A DNA stretch of 64,000 bases from Limnomonas spitsbergensis (Eukaryota; Chlorophyta; Chlorophyceae; Chlamydomonadales). Below the pieces are notes generated by a model, which was not told the DNA's origin, made no database searches, and saw nothing but the letters and a program-made list of their open reading frames with translations. Shown here one piece after another: positions 22,901 to 35,718 of the stretch. The first letter of the stretch is position 1; each line of letters starts with the position of its first letter. The stretch spans positions 558,001-622,000 of the forward strand of contig JAYJMM010000105.1 in assembly GCA_037349105.1 (NCBI GenBank), written 5' to 3'. The translations under genes were made by a program, and so were the position numbers.

Positions 22901-25300
22901 CACGCGGACCTCCCCTGACGCAGGACCAGCACACGCGAGCAGCCAGCCGCGCACAACGGCTGCGACGGCCTCTGCGCCACCTGCCTCTGCTGCCAGCCCG
23001 CTAGATCCGCCTGATTCAGCTGCAGAGTCAGGCACCACATAGCGGCTTCCCGTGCTGGAGGTTATCGTCTCACGGCTACTCTCGCTGCTTCTTCCTGTCT
23101 TGGTTTGCACAGCTGCCACGGGTGCCAAGTCTGCTCTCTCTGCAGATGTCGAGGCCGAGCACATAGCCTGCGACCCCGCTGTCCAGGTTATCGGCAGTGC
23201 CACGTTGGGTCGGCAGAAGCTGAAGACGCCTGAAGCCACCTCCAGGACAGGATGGCTGAAAGACAGGGGACGGGATGAAGAAGTAAGCAATAAGCCGTGA
23301 GGAATGGCTGCAGGTCATGCACACATCCTGTCAGTGCAGTTCACCTTGGCCTCGCTCTGGACCAAAACTAAGGCACACGGGGAATGCATGGCACAGTGGA
23401 TGTGCGCCTAGCCGCCCTTGACTTGCCCCACTCAAACCTAGTCGCTGTTTCCCCCCAGTTCGCTCCGCCTGGCCCATTCGAAAAAGGCTGTGCGTGGTTG
23501 CGTCTTCTTTGTAACAACAACATACCTAGACAAACCAGCCGTCCCTTGGATTTGCCACACTTTTACAGAGCCGTCCCTTCCTGAGCTGCAGGGGCAGGGG
23601 CAAATGTCCGGTCGGCCAGAAGATTTGCAGTGACCTTGTGTATCATGCGCGCATTGTTCATGCACCCACCCAACAGCCTCTTTTGAAAGGTTTGGGCTTT
23701 GTGAGCAGGAGGAGCCAGCAAATCAGAATTTAGCTAAGCAAGTGAGTGAGCTTGTTGATGTCGCATCATAATCTACATGATGCTTTAGTTGGGCAGTTTT
23801 GCATGAGAGAATCCTCGCAAACAACGACATTGTACCTCAAGTGAGAGTGACCACCCGTCTGACCTGTGCCCTCATTTCTAAACTGTACGTGCCTGGCCAG
23901 TGCCCTGAACCCTAAACTGTACCTACCTGACCAGTGCCCGGAACCCTAACTACCTGACCAGTGCCGGCACGCCTGTTGCTCCGTCCACGTACTGGAGGGA
24001 GAGGACGCCTGCCACGGGTTCATGCAGCCTTAGGAGGGAGGAAACAGGCTTAGCAGTGGAATGTTGAATTAAACAAAACTGGAGCAGCATTCAAAATGGG
24101 AAATTTGCCTAGTGGTGCCCGACAAGGATTCCACCAAAGGTTGTTTGGTGCGCACTAAAACCTGCTCTGATGCGAACAGACATTCCCAGGGCTCAGATAA
24201 TTTGCAGGCTCGGGTCCTATGATCCTGTGGGCTTTGGACAATGCAGTTAGGGAACCAAATGAGAATATGATGTGGCGGCCCCTTTCTTGGACATCCTTTA
24301 AATGACAGTGTGCACTTGAGAGGGCGTTAAGAGATTGCCATGCCAATTGCTACATGCGAAGCACGTCAGTCGTGGCAGTGTGATACTTTCAGCTGGCTGT
24401 TGCTGTCAGTCCACCTGCAGATCTGCAGCGGAGGGTGCAGCGCTTCTGATGGCCAGGGATTTCAAGCCCTTGTTGGGTGGGCTGCCCCCTGCTGCCTGTT
24501 CTGTCCAGCTAGCACCATAACCCTGGTCCTGACTCATATACCATGTTCCATGCACATCCTGACACCCCATGGCCTACAACATGCGTGGAACCTGAAGTCC
24601 GAAACACGTCCCTATTGTTGGCATTCCGTCTAAAGGAATTGTAGCGTAACATTGGCCTTTCCCTAATTTCCCTCGAGCTTCTTAACACAATATAACAAAT
24701 AAGAGTGCATAGAGCCCTAGTTTCACAGAGTGCATGGACCCCACTATTTACTGTTCAGTGATTTTTAGGTAACCGGAAAGCGACACTACAGCTACACTTG
24801 AGCTGCATCATGGCCTATAGCCGGGGGGGAAATTGGGCCTCAGAGCGTAGGCAACTCAAGGTTTGGACCCCATTGTCTCAATGGTGACCGCGCATCGGCC
24901 TACCAAAGGTTGACAAGTGCACTCTAAATAGCACTGGTGGACCCGGGGGCTGTGCAGGGTGGGGACTGCATGAGGGACATGATGCATGCATGGACACCTC
25001 CCTCTGCTTTAGAATGGGCGATGCATGGACCCTTGCCTCCCCTGTATACTCTTTGACGTAATTAGTCCCCATGTCATGCAGTACGTGCTTCCTCTCTCGT
25101 GCGGGAGTGAACTTTTCCGAATCGTGGCGCTGTCTTTACCGTTGCGTCAACATCGGGCGACATTCATCCAGGCTCCACAGCTTCACCATCCCGTTCATGT
25201 CGCCTGTCGCGAGGACGCCATTGCTATCGACGAACTCGCAGCACTGCACGTCGCTTTCATGCCCGCGCAGCACCGTTGACGGTCCCAGCGCTCGACTCAT
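19960..25300 (-). CDS. WD40-repeat protein resembling GNB1L / ASTRA-associated protein 1
   Basis: Proposed exons on the minus strand are 25300-25140, 24028-23954, 23585-23526, 23219-22875, 22829-22541 (candidate only), 22283-22200, 21625-21254 and 20109-19960. All phases agree and give about 511 residues. WD motifs run throughout: VLRGHESDVQCCEFVD...GMVKLWSLDE at the start, SSGRDGSVKVWQIQG, ASGEVRVWDLRAG, VLSGHEDGSVARWD, GHSEPVMCLDVAAG...IVCLWSL, LASAGWDCKVRW, and LLASASRDKTAALWTLSDEP before the stop. The segment SSKMGMSMAVSLL, followed by a GHEDGSV blade, fits GNB1L. In other eukaryotes that family supports folding and assembly of PIKK kinases through the TTT/ASTRA complex. This copy is longer than the human protein (327 residues, recalled) because of Gly/Ala-rich and hexapeptide insertions. 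The start ATG at 25300 directly precedes the first blade. Confidence 0.85.
20220..20420. repeat. dispersed repeat, copy 1 (inside WD40 gene)
   Basis: Shares with 25507-25640 an AATAGGCTGATGGGGAC-like block, then TGGCCAGT, then CTCAA...AGCAGGGCTT in the same order and orientation, with many substitutions. Non-coding in the proposed model. Probably an old short interspersed element, type unknown. Confidence 0.4.
22573..22690 (-). repeat. 18-bp tandem repeat, possibly coding a hexapeptide array
   Basis: About six imperfect 18-bp units starting ATCCAGG on the plus strand. The period is a multiple of three. The minus frame stays open and gives D-L/P-x-x-x-L hexapeptides (DLIFDL, DLLDGL, DPIDAL, DLMGDL). 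It lies within the candidate exon 22829-22541 of the WD40 gene, whose phases would join its neighbours correctly. Confidence 0.75.
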
Positions 25301-25506
25301 TTCAAACGATAATAGTTGCTACTTGGCAGAGCTCAAGAATAGTATTCTGGAAGAGAGAACTTTTGTGCCGTTATTTTAGTTTAGCGGTGGTTTTGGTCAG
25401 GTTTTGCAAATACCCCTGACCCACACGCCCCAACCGCTCACATCCTGTCCCTTATGGAGTTGTCTTCGTTCTTACCAAGCAAATTAAGTCAGATTGCTAG
25501 ATAGCC

Positions 25507-25640
25507 ACCAATAGGCTGATGGGGACTAAGCCTAGGCCGACCCATGGCCAGTGGGCAGTGGCTCAAGGAGCAGGGCTTTCTGCACCAGCCCTCCCCGGTA
25601 GGCCTTGATCTGTTGATTAGGCTGCATCACAGCCGGACAA
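25507..25640. repeat. dispersed repeat, copy 2 (upstream of WD40 gene)
   Basis: Related to the copy at 20220-20420 by ordered short blocks (ATAGGCTGATGGGGACTAAG, TGGCCAGT, AGCAGGGCTT). The surrounding 25.3-26.4 kb shows no supported gene, and one TACCGGTA lies at 26115-26122. Confidence 0.4.
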
Positions 25641-26578
25641 CCCCGAAGAAACTGTCATTAAAATTCGATAACATCATCGCCCACAGCAATGTAATGGTCA
25701 CTCTTTACTTATCATATTACCAGTATGCGGCAGTCCTACTTTCCGACCATCCCATCATCCCATCAATCCATCTTGTGATGCATGCTTGTGCTCTCCATTG
25801 CCTGATTTCCACTCTATTTCCACTGGTGAAGCTAATCGGGCCATGCAAGTCCAGCAGGGAACTCACAGGAGGTCCTCAATTACCCAATCGACATCCCCAT
25901 TCTCACACAAAAAAAGCGTGCGGTAGGGTGGTACCCAAAACCAAGACAGCATAAATAGACAAATAGTTAATAATAAATCCATGCCAGTAAAGCAGAGAGG
26001 CAAATCTGCTGGGAAATAAAAACAGTATAATACATTGCATACAACATGCATTTGTCTGCGTTGCTCCAAAGTTGAAATGTCCGATAGGTACATCATGGCA
26101 GGGTTTAAGCCACATACCGGTAGTGGTAAAGGCTATAGTAAATTGACCATAACGACAGGTCAAGGTGCATGCACAGGGCTGAGGGCAAACCAGATAATGT
26201 CCACATCCTGTCATGTTACCCATTCTTTCAACCTTTCCATCAAAATGACAGCAGGTATGCTGTGTGAGCCTCACCAATCCCAAGCCCTACATTCCGAGTC
26301 GGATGCAGCGGATCCCAAGCACCGTCCTCTTGCTCACCTCTTCTGCCTGCTCCCCAGCCTCAATGATCATTCAAACCCAATAATAGTCCAGCAGCTCACA
26401 ATACCCTGCAAGGGCTTAATACCGTCAGTGTGATCGCCGTGACTTCAAGGATGGTTTGCTAAGGCCTTGCCCATGTCGATTCCAATTCATGCACCAGAGC
26501 GGCTTGGAAGCCATAACCCAACATTCCTCCGCTTTCGATCTGTGCCCCAGTATGAACAGACCTCCCCCGTTGAATCCA

Positions 26579-26613
26579 ATGTTCTTCCTCCTCCTCCTCC
26601 TCCTCCTCCTCTT
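26579..26613 (+). repeat. CTC/CCT triplet microsatellite
   Basis: A run of about ten TCC triplets downstream of the cupin gene. It creates poly-Glu, poly-Arg and poly-Leu/Pro frames that I regard as spurious. Confidence 0.85.
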
Positions 26614-26746
26614 GGGCACCAATCTCTTGGATGTTTTCACAACCTGTTCTGGGCCTGGTACTCACTGCGCAGACATGCCCTGAAGACCAAGGAGGGTCGA
26701 AACCATAGCTTCCCTCGTCCAATCCATGCAAGCTTGCTGCACGGTT

Positions 26747-28217
26747 TCACAGCTTGGAGGTGATCTGCCCTGTCTTGCCCTGCTCCTCCTCATCTTCAGC
26801 ATGGATGACATAGAACTTGCGCACAGTCCCCGTCTGCTTCCACTCTAGGACAGTGTCCTTATCGATCCAGAAGGCCTCGCCAGGCCCGAAGACATCCACC
26901 CGCCCCTCCCAGGAGATGTGCACCTCTCCTTCGAGAATGAAGCAGAACTCGTCCACCGGGTAAGGCGCAGCCCTGCAGGGGGTGCCACAGGTGAAGATTT
27001 TTGCTGTTTGTTGTGGTGCAGACCTATCAAGTCAATTTGTGCATAAGGGTTGAGGGTTGCTGTAGGAAGAAGATATTTGATCCTGAAACCAGAAGAAAGA
27101 CAGGTTGTTGCCAATTGTTATGGTGCAGTGGGGAAGGTATACCTGGCTGCTTCCAATGCCTAGGTGTGAGCTCCAACATATATGTTTTTCCAGGGTGAAT
27201 GGCAGCACGCAGAGTGATTGCTGATATGAAGCCTAGGCATGAATGTACACAATTTACCTAATTAGACTGGTTTGTTTTCCCTATCAAACACACAAGTCTG
27301 CCTAAAGGTCAGTGGCTCAGTTATGGGCATTGAGCGGCGGACACAGATTCTGTGTGTTGCAGCTCTGTACAACCTGCCTAACAGGAGCAAAGCATTGATG
27401 CGGAACGTGTATACGTGTCAGTGTGCATGCTTGCTTTTAAGTCTCTTTAAATCTTGAACCTTGGTTTTCAGTGTCTTGGCTTCAATCACTTGCAGATTAC
27501 AACCCCTGATTACACCCATTCATGTGCGGGCATGCAACTGGAAGCATGCCTGGTCTGCATGAGCTTTATACCTACCGCACTGTGCGCGACATGATAGGTA
27601 TCTTATGCCATCTGACGAGGCCCAGGGTGTTCCTTGCAATGTGCGCATGACAAATAGAAGAAGTGCAACGCCAATGAAGGGCTGTTCATTTCATTAAACG
27701 TTCATGGGATGGTTCAAAACTTGAGGCGGTGGGCAGTGGCCGCATGTTCGTGCAGGTTTCCCACATTCATTGATGTGGCACCTGGCACACACTGGCTCAG
27801 TAGATACATGGAGTCGTGTTTACACAGAGGTTTATCTCAGGGACGCCATTGTGGCACCATGCATGTGAATAACTGATCATTCACAAAATAGGGTACCGGC
27901 ACTGGTACTCACTTGCAAGTGTGCGGCGAGGCTGCCCACGTGCCGCTTGAGATTTCTCCTTTGCCCACGCGATGTGAGGCAGCGAGGCTGGAGCGCTCAT
28001 CGGGCATGAGTGAACCGGGCGCAAGGTCATCCAGTTGCGTGACGGGGTCGATGGACAGGCCCTGCAGGCCGGGGCCAAACCGAGTCAGCCTGTAAACGCC
28101 CATCGACTTGAAACTAGTCTCACACACGTGTAAAGGGACAGTTATTTGGTTGGGATTTGATATAATGGTGGCTGGCGATGCTTGCAAGCATGCAATAGAG
28201 CTGATGGAGGGGGACAT
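26747..28217 (-). CDS. small single-domain cupin (cupin_3/EutQ-like)
   Basis: Two exons on the minus strand, 28217-27913 and 26972-26747, join in phase. The junction reads SGTWAASPHTC then K-AAPYPVDEFCFILEGEV. This is the usual layout of a DUF861/cupin_3 protein: an extended N-terminal strand, GTW, then the cupin core DEFCFILEGEV with FGPGEAFWI and a final VRKFYVIHA. These folds occur in small metal-binding or sugar-binding enzymes and in stress-related proteins. The histidines of the classic cupin metal site are largely absent (motif 1 begins with DEFCFILEG), so no reaction is assigned. The protein ends with an acidic, Lys-ending tail (EDEEEQGKTGQITSKL). The start may be the Met at 28217 or the Met at 28103 (MGVYRLTRFG); the second gives a compact protein of ordinary family length. 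Confidence 0.85.
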
Positions 28218-28219
28218 GG

Positions 28220-30650
28220 TGCCTACCTCCTGACATTTTCAGGGTTTACCGCCCGTTTCCGCCAAAACCCCGGGTTCGGGGAGGCCAAATCGATTTAGAA
28301 ACTGGGGGTGAGTCAGTGCAAGAGAGGAGCACCTGCTTCCGGGAAAGGCTTAGGACACTAAATGGAGTTTATGCCCCGTCAGGGTTCGCACTACCTTGCA
28401 CGTTGTCAGGCCAATCGATTTGACACGTAACTCCTTTCCGAGAATCTGAGTCGGAAGATTGGACGCGCAATCTCACTCAATTGTTTGTCTACAAGATAGT
28501 GGGAAAATCATAATAACAGTAGCTGCACAAGATTCACCAACTGCCTCTACAAGACTTGAATTGGTCAGATTCCTGAAGCCACGGCTGTTTCTTTCCTTTC
28601 TCCTCCGGACCAGACAGTCGGGCGCCCTCGCAGCCGAGCCTTTTGAGCAGGGCCCAGCTAGGGGCCCAGGGGTGTAATGCCATAGATTTAACTAAGCATA
28701 TTAGTAAATAATAAAGTGTGAAACTTTCCAGACCTCTCTGATCCAGATCACTGAATTCAGTAAGCCATAAAACTAACAGGAGTCAAGAACCCCAGACAGA
28801 AACTTCTAGTGCAGTAATATATCAATATATGCCGTGCACCAATACATCAGGAGCCAAATGCCATTTTACCTACAATTAAGAAAATCAACATTTTGTTTTG
28901 AAATCCTCTTATTAGTGAGCCTTGCAAGTAACATGCTGAAAATATTGGGAGCCAATGATTCCTTGAGGTCTCAGGCCTTGACCCTCAACATGGGATGCAA
29001 CCCCGTAATCACGGTGACGTACATAATTTAAGAAACTATTTCCCCCCCGCAATTCTGAAAGTGAAGATTACTAGCTCATGCAAAATGCTCAAAATATTGG
29101 AAGCCTGTGTTTCCTTGGTGCACCAGGCCTTTTGACCCTTCCTCAGGAAAACAAGCAGTCTCATGATTTTACCAGCATGGGAGTTTCTTCAAAAATAACA
29201 GCAAACAAATCTTGGACTATGCTCACCTATCAGCGTGCGATGCAAAGCAAGGACACCCTGAAGATTCTAAAATCCACAGTAAGAAATATATACTGGTTAT
29301 AGCTTCAGTTAACTTTTGTGAAACATGGAGCGTACCGTAATGTGCACGCATTGATGGCTATACAAACTGACAATTCAGATGTCTGAAGTCTGAACAGCCC
29401 TGGTATCGCCCTGGCATTGCCTTGTCTACCTACATTCACTCCCTTCAGTCCGATGGTGAAGATACTGCCCATGCTGGCACAGTCATACTTGCCAGTTGCC
29501 ACCTGTCTTCTCTAGAAGCATCCTTTTGCACTCCTCCACAAACGGTCCTAGTGTTGATTTCAGAGCTTTCAACCTGCAACCGAGTTGAGCTCCGAAGAAG
29601 CCAAAGCGATGGTGTGTGTCGTGACAAGCCACACATGTTCATATGAACCCTACCTCAAAATAGTATGCCCGCGAATGGAAAGGACAGTTCATCCGTTCCA
29701 CTCGATGCACCTGCGTTGCAGTGTGCACATGGTCGTCCCCTTGACAGCACGCGACCGGCACAACAAATCAAATGAAACGAGGCAGTGTGCACGAAGAAGA
29801 AGACGTACAAACTAGGCTTAGGTTTGACATGTTTAGAACGGTCTGTGCATACCCGCTGGGCCATGCTGACCGCTCGGCCTCGTGGGGCTGGTAGGGCAAG
29901 AGCAGACTCAATTCCAGCTGCCATGCACAGGCGCACAGCCGCTAGGACCATGGTGCAGCCATGCCACCCTCCCTTGTGATGAGGGCACTAGGGCAGGAAC
30001 ATGGAACCTGGTAATCTAGGCAGGTAAGGGGAAAGAGAGCACCGTTTGGCCAGTTCGAGCCCTCAACATTTAGGTACGGATGCCACCAATGTTGTATCAC
30101 TGGAACATTTCCGCCCAATTTGATATGAGTAAACCCTGCCCCCAGTATGCACAACTGAAATTCCAAGCCACACGCACCGGTATCACTTTTCATCTTCTGA
30201 AAAGGAAATGCCCTTTTTCTGACATCGGGGTTTCTCGAAAGTGATTATATTTGTCTGTTATAGGAAGAGAGGGATGTGCCGCCCAACCAATGCCCAGTCT
30301 GCGGAACCTGAGAAGCTGCCACTCATTCTGCTTGCTTTTTGAGGCGGTTCGGTTTTGAGTCGCTGCTGGGCACCGTTCCTGGGCACCGTTCCTGGGTGGG
30401 ATCACCCGGGTGGGATCGGATCCACACGCCCCGACTTCCGGAATTATAGGACATTACTCGCCCTGCAACATTGGCAAGCCCATCCTCCAGAGATTTGATT
30501 CGAGACCTCATCGATATATATGTCGGGACCATTGCAACGCCACAAGTATTTACAAAAGTAAATCGAAACGCTTTCCCTCACCATAGGTACTCATCAGATT
30601 GAGAACTTGACCAACATCGATCTTCCGGAAGGCTACATTTAGTCGTTCCA
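28220..30650. other. intergenic region between cupin and pyruvate decarboxylase genes
   Basis: The two genes diverge from this 2.4-kb stretch, so it should hold both promoters, but I could identify no defined element. A short tandem duplication of GGGCACCGTTCCT and of GGGTGGGATC lies at about 30366-30420, some 230-280 bp upstream of the pyruvate decarboxylase ATG. The reading frames here look random. Confidence 0.4.
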
Positions 30651-33600
30651 ATGAGCCCATCTACACAGCAGAGTGATTCAGCGGCTGTTCCAAACCTGGG
30701 GCGTCACATCGCAGATCGTCTTGTGGAGATCGGATGTCACACGGCATTCGGAGTCCCTGGTGAGGCACTGCTCCTTCTCCCATAAATCGCGGACACAGCT
30801 GACATCCAATGCGCAATATGCTTTCAGACACCATATCACAATTCCAATGCATTGTCCTGACCGCACGTGTTTGAATAACGCTTCCCGCACCCACCGCAAA
30901 ATACTTGAGATACTGCTCGGCAGCTGACGTCCACCTCAAAATGGATCGAAGACCGAGCTACTGTCAGTTACAAACTTGTGGAGCACATCAAGCCCACAAC
31001 TGGTACATCGAGGCTCCTCATGACCCCCCTTCCCCTGATCTCTGCTAGGTGACTTCAACCTTCTGCTCCTGGATCAGCTTCTCACAAAGCCTGAGCTGGA
31101 CATGGTATGGTGCTGCAATGAACTCAACGCGGGGTATGCTGCTGATGGCTTCGCTCGCAAGCAAGGTGTCGGCTGCTGCGTGGTCACCTTCTGTGTGGGT
31201 GGCTTCAGCATTCTCAATGCGGTGAGTGCTGGGAGGTGCATGCATGGCAGCCACCCATAGACTTTGCATGCGTCAACTGTGTGACAGCGGTTCAAGCTGC
31301 CACTGACTTCGTTTTTCTGCAGCAGAAAAAATATGGCAAGAGTGGTGCAGCATTTAAGGGATTTCACTGTTGTGTTCATTAGCTCCCAACTCCTTTGACT
31401 CACCTTCCAACTTGCTCGTTTTCCATTGATCACTGAACTCAGATCGGTGGTGCATACGCCGAGGACTTGCCGGTCATCATCATCTCCGGTGGACCCAACT
31501 CCAACGACTACGCCGCCAACCATGTGCTGCACCACACCACTGGGGATGCCTCGGACTACGGGCAGCAGCTTCGGTGCTTCAGGGAGGTGACGTGCCACCA
31601 GGTAAGGTTTAGGGCATCCACAGCCTGGGATAATTGATGTCTTCCATTGTCATGTATCCACACACTTGATCGGCTGAATTTTGAATGCAGGCATCGTTGG
31701 CCTAGCGAACTATGATTGTGGCAGCCCAAACCCTGTCCTGGCACATTCTACCGACGGAATTGGGAGTTGCAGTCTGGAACAAACACTGCCCTTGACCCTA
31801 ACCCTACTGTCACGCACTTTGAACCAAACCTTGGCTTACTCGATCCCTTCCACAGACCCAACCCCAGACTTGACCCCAGCCTCTGACCTTGCTCCTGGTA
31901 CACAGTGTGTTATCCAGCATGTTGAAGAGGCGCACCGCCAGATCGACCAAGCTATCAGCGCAGCCCTTACCAACCGCAAGCCAGTGTACATTGAGGTGTG
32001 TTGGGGACCTGTTTATCCACCTTCATCACGGGATACATATGGTTAGTGCAAAACTGCCACTATCAGATCCAGTGCACTGAGGCATCCCATCCAGCATCAC
32101 CCCCCCATACATCAAGGCCATTAGTATTAAAGAGACTGTATCTGCCTCCTCTCGCAGGTCTGCTGCAACATTGCGAGCATGACCCACCCCAGCTTTGCCC
32201 ATGCCGAGGCAAACATTCCCTACTCGCTGCCGCTCCGGCATTCCAATGCGTTGTCACAAGAGGCAGCGGTAAAGGCCTCGGCAGCGGCGCTGGCCGCTGT
32301 CCCCAAGGTGGTCCTGCTGGTCGGAACGCGCATTCGGTCGGCGGCGATCAGGAAGGCTGTGCTGGAGCTGGCTGATTCCTCACATGTAGGGATGAGTGTA
32401 CAGATTTGTGTTGTGTGCATAGTGGCTGATCGCCTTGAAATGCGAAGGTATGTTTCATCCTTCATTTCATTATCTCTTTTTTTATGATTTTAGTGCAGGG
32501 AATTCATTTTTTACCACTATTCCCTCATCTCCTGCCCCCATCCCCTTCCACTGGAGCACAGTTCGCAGTGGCTCAGATGGCAGATGCCAAGGGAATGTTC
32601 CCTGAGAAGTACCCCCGCTTCATGGGCACGTACTGGGGAGCTGTCTCTTGGCCCGAAGTGGCCGAGGTGGTTGAGAGCGCTGACCTGGTCATCACAGTTG
32701 GAGCGGTATGGAATGATTACTCTACGGTCGGCTACTCCCTGCTACTCAAGCCAGAGAAGGTAGGGGGATATTTTAAGCTATTTTGGTCACCACGATGTGA
32801 GGATCTAGAAGGATCTAGCATGTGTGGTAGTGCCTGACAGGGTGTGGTCATTTAGACAGCTACGATGAGGCGGTATGTCCAGCCCTGGATGAAAGGTTAT
32901 GGTGACTGAAATACGCTGAGAGCCCATGTTTGTTCTTTCATCAAACCTCAGCAGATTTGTTTACATGCCCACCTGTCTCACCGTGTTTACGTCATGCCAC
33001 CTGTTACTCTCCTGTTGCTGTGCAGGTGCTGGCAATTGCTGACAGGCGTGTCACAATCCGCAGTGGGGCATCCTTTGGCTGCATTGACCCTGCAGACTTC
33101 TTGAGTGCCCTGGCCAAGTGCGTGTGTGGTTTTGGAAAGAATGCTCGAAACATGTCGGATGTTTGGTAGCATATCAAATACGCACGCATGTGTGCAGCTG
33201 GCAAAACATGAGCATAAACCCTGGCTCTTCCCATTCCCCTGCACCAATTACTCATCACTTCTAAAATTGTATTTAAATCCCCCCCATTTCGAATTTCACT
33301 TTGCTTGGCCTTATCCCCCTGTGCAGGGTGGTGACTCCCAATCCCACATGCTGGACTGCATTCACCCGCATGCATGTCCCCCCGGCTGTGCCGGGCCCGC
33401 TGCCCGAGGGCACCCCCCTCACCAGCCTCATCATGACCAGGTGCATCCAGGAGTTCATCAACGAGGACACAGCCATCCTGTCCGAGGTGGGTGGCATGAC
33501 ATAATTTGTAACTTACCCTACAATGGTTGACGGTTGCTGTTGACCCAGCCTGGAACATGACACATGGCGTGCAGTCCCAATCTCACCCATGAGCAACACA

Positions 33601-35149
33601 CTCCCCTGATTTAACCGCTCAGGTTGGTGACTCGTGGTTCAACAGCCAGAGACTGCGCCTGCCTACTGGCTGCGAGTATGAGGTGCAGATGCGATATGGC
33701 AGCATTGGCTGGAGTGTGGGCGCGTCGCTCGGCTACGCCTTTGCATGCGGCCCCAAGTGAGTGCTGGCTGTGACACTCGACCAGTGGGGCTCTACTTGCT
33801 GCAGGGCCTTCCATCATTATCCCACATCCAAATAGGACAGTCTTTTCAACTAGATGCACGCACATTGGCTCGGCCTTTCAACACCATCGGAAGACAGTGT
33901 TGAAGCTCTGCGCACTCTGTTCCTATTCCTTTGCATTCTCTGTGATGATCCTGTGTTTAACTGTTGGGTAGGTCCCGCGTCGCCAGCGCAGCTCTGCCTG
34001 GCACTGTCGGCATGAACAATGCACATGGCAGCAAGCGCTTGTTGTCGCTGATTGGAGACGGCTCGTTCCAGATGACGGCGCAGGATGTCTCGACCATGCT
34101 GCGGTACAGCCTCACCCCCATCATTGTTCTGGTGAGGGCATGGGATGGTCATGACGAAAAGTGCTGTGCCCTGTGAGCCTGCAGAGGGCCAGTACGGCCT
34201 AGGAGTATGATTGCACGAAATCCACCCACAGGAACTACATTCTCCAATGGTTTCAGCGCCCCTGTTTATGTCGGAACTTATGAGGTTGAGCTCTCCCAAA
34301 CTTCAGTTTTGAATTTAAGTGGTATGTACAAGCTTCCTAGCCATTCCCTCCCGGTTGCCCTGACAAGTCCAATTGTCACTTGTGCTGCAGATCAACAATG
34401 GCGGCTACACTATCGAAGTGGAGATCCATGATGGGCCCAGCCACAACAACTACAACGTCATCAAGAACTGGGACTACCTGGCACTCATCCAAGTGCGCGG
34501 GCTGGCTCTGATTGTGTTTCTGGTTCCATAGAACAGGTTAGCAGGGTGCCTAGTCAGTCGAGGCTCGCAAGACGCCTAAATGTCCCTTGTTAGGATGCCA
34601 AAACTCTGCGAGGTAGTCCAGGCGGATAGACAGTTGCTGGCACAGAGCAGGCCTCACCTACACCAGACAAGGGACAACTAGAAATCGTCCGTCCTCTTGT
34701 GACAGGAGGAATTTCATTTTATCTGAAGGATGTATACAGCAAGTCTAGGAGGACGCAGGGGAGAGATCTCTGTGAGCTACTGTGCTGTTAGACTACAGGA
34801 TGATATGATTTGAACATAGAAATGTCTTACATGTGCGCGCTGGAATGATACAGTCTGCATTGCCTTACCAGCTATGATCTGTCCAAGAACCCAAACCGGA
34901 GACCTGATATATTCCCTGTTGGTCCCCTGGCAGTCCATGCACAACAAGGGTGAACAGGGTGGCAAGCTCTTTACAATCAAAGCGCGCACAGAGCCGGAGT
35001 TTGCGGCCGCGCTGGCCACAGCTCGCGAGCACACGGATCACCTCTGCTTTATCGAGGTTATCATTGACAGGGACGATTGCTCAAGGGAGCTGCTCGAGTG
35101 GGGCTCGCGTGTTGCAGCGGCCAACAGCAGGCCACCTATGCCTCATTAG
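30651..35149 (+). CDS. PDC: pyruvate decarboxylase (thiamine diphosphate dependent)
   Basis: It converts pyruvate to acetaldehyde and CO2, the first committed step of ethanol fermentation, probably in the cytosol since no transit peptide is evident. Twelve exons are all phase-consistent: 30651-30759, 31049-31221, 31443-31601, 31906-31995, 32158-32385, 32562-32759, 33026-33117, 33327-33486, 33623-33756, 33972-34131, 34391-34492 and 34934-35149, for 606 residues, the usual plant length. Catalytic features are visible: [14 protein letters not shown] (Asp), [16 protein letters not shown] (the Glu that activates thiamine), [10 protein letters not shown] (His pair), and GDGSFQM...[15 protein letters not shown] (ThDP/Mg motif). 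The C-terminus [17 protein letters not shown] is typical of plant enzymes. About 18 extra residues (around 448-466) precede the ThDP motif. The start is the first ATG, and exon 1 begins just before the conserved [12 protein letters not shown]. Confidence 0.97.
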
Positions 35150-35718
35150 ACACCGCCTGCTGAGGCCTGACTGAAATTGGCCGCTCTGATCAGGATTGTT
35201 CGTGATAACAGCATGAAGCAGTGACTTGTGGAGGATGAATATTGCAGCTGTACAGAAGGCGACACAGTGCTGTGGTTGCCACAATTAAGGTTGTGTGTTG
35301 GCAAGTGTAGTGATATTTGTGCTTGTTTGCCCCTTGACCTAGATTCATTTAGTTTAGAACTGTCTGCAATGGATGAGTCAATACATCTTCATGGATCATG
35401 GTTGGATCTGTACACATCATGTTGTATGATTCACACTACATGGGTTCACACTACATGAGTACATAATTGGTTTGTTTATAGTTGTGAGGGTCTTATTTCG
35501 GTCAAGGAGGTCTGTAAAATAGATGTCACTCCGGATTTTATTCCTCGTCATGACTTGTTATGTGGCAAGAGTGGATCAGGCGATCTAAGTGTAGCCCCCG
35601 ATGAAACCAGCATAAATTAAAATGCCGACATTAGTACTGAGGTCATATATACTTGCTTCAATCATTTGAGTTCTTAGACGATATTTTAGTAACAGTTCAG
35701 CGCACAAATACTGGATAT
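35150..35718. other. 3' flank of pyruvate decarboxylase, no further gene
   Basis: AT-richer sequence that should hold the 3' UTR and polyadenylation signal. No reading frame with support. A direct repeat, TTCACACTACATG..GTTCACACTACATGAG, occurs at about 35430-35458. Confidence 0.4.

Noticed and set aside
30366..30420. Operator-like tandem repeats upstream of pyruvate decarboxylase
   Set aside because: Two short duplications (GGGCACCGTTCCT and GGGTGGGATC) are present, but nothing ties them to transcription; they may be ordinary slippage products.
34460..34933. A possible missing exon between NWDYLALIQ and the [10 protein letters not shown] exon of pyruvate decarboxylase
   Set aside because: The exons join in phase, total length equals the plant enzyme, and only a few residues differ from the expected join, so no further exon is needed.
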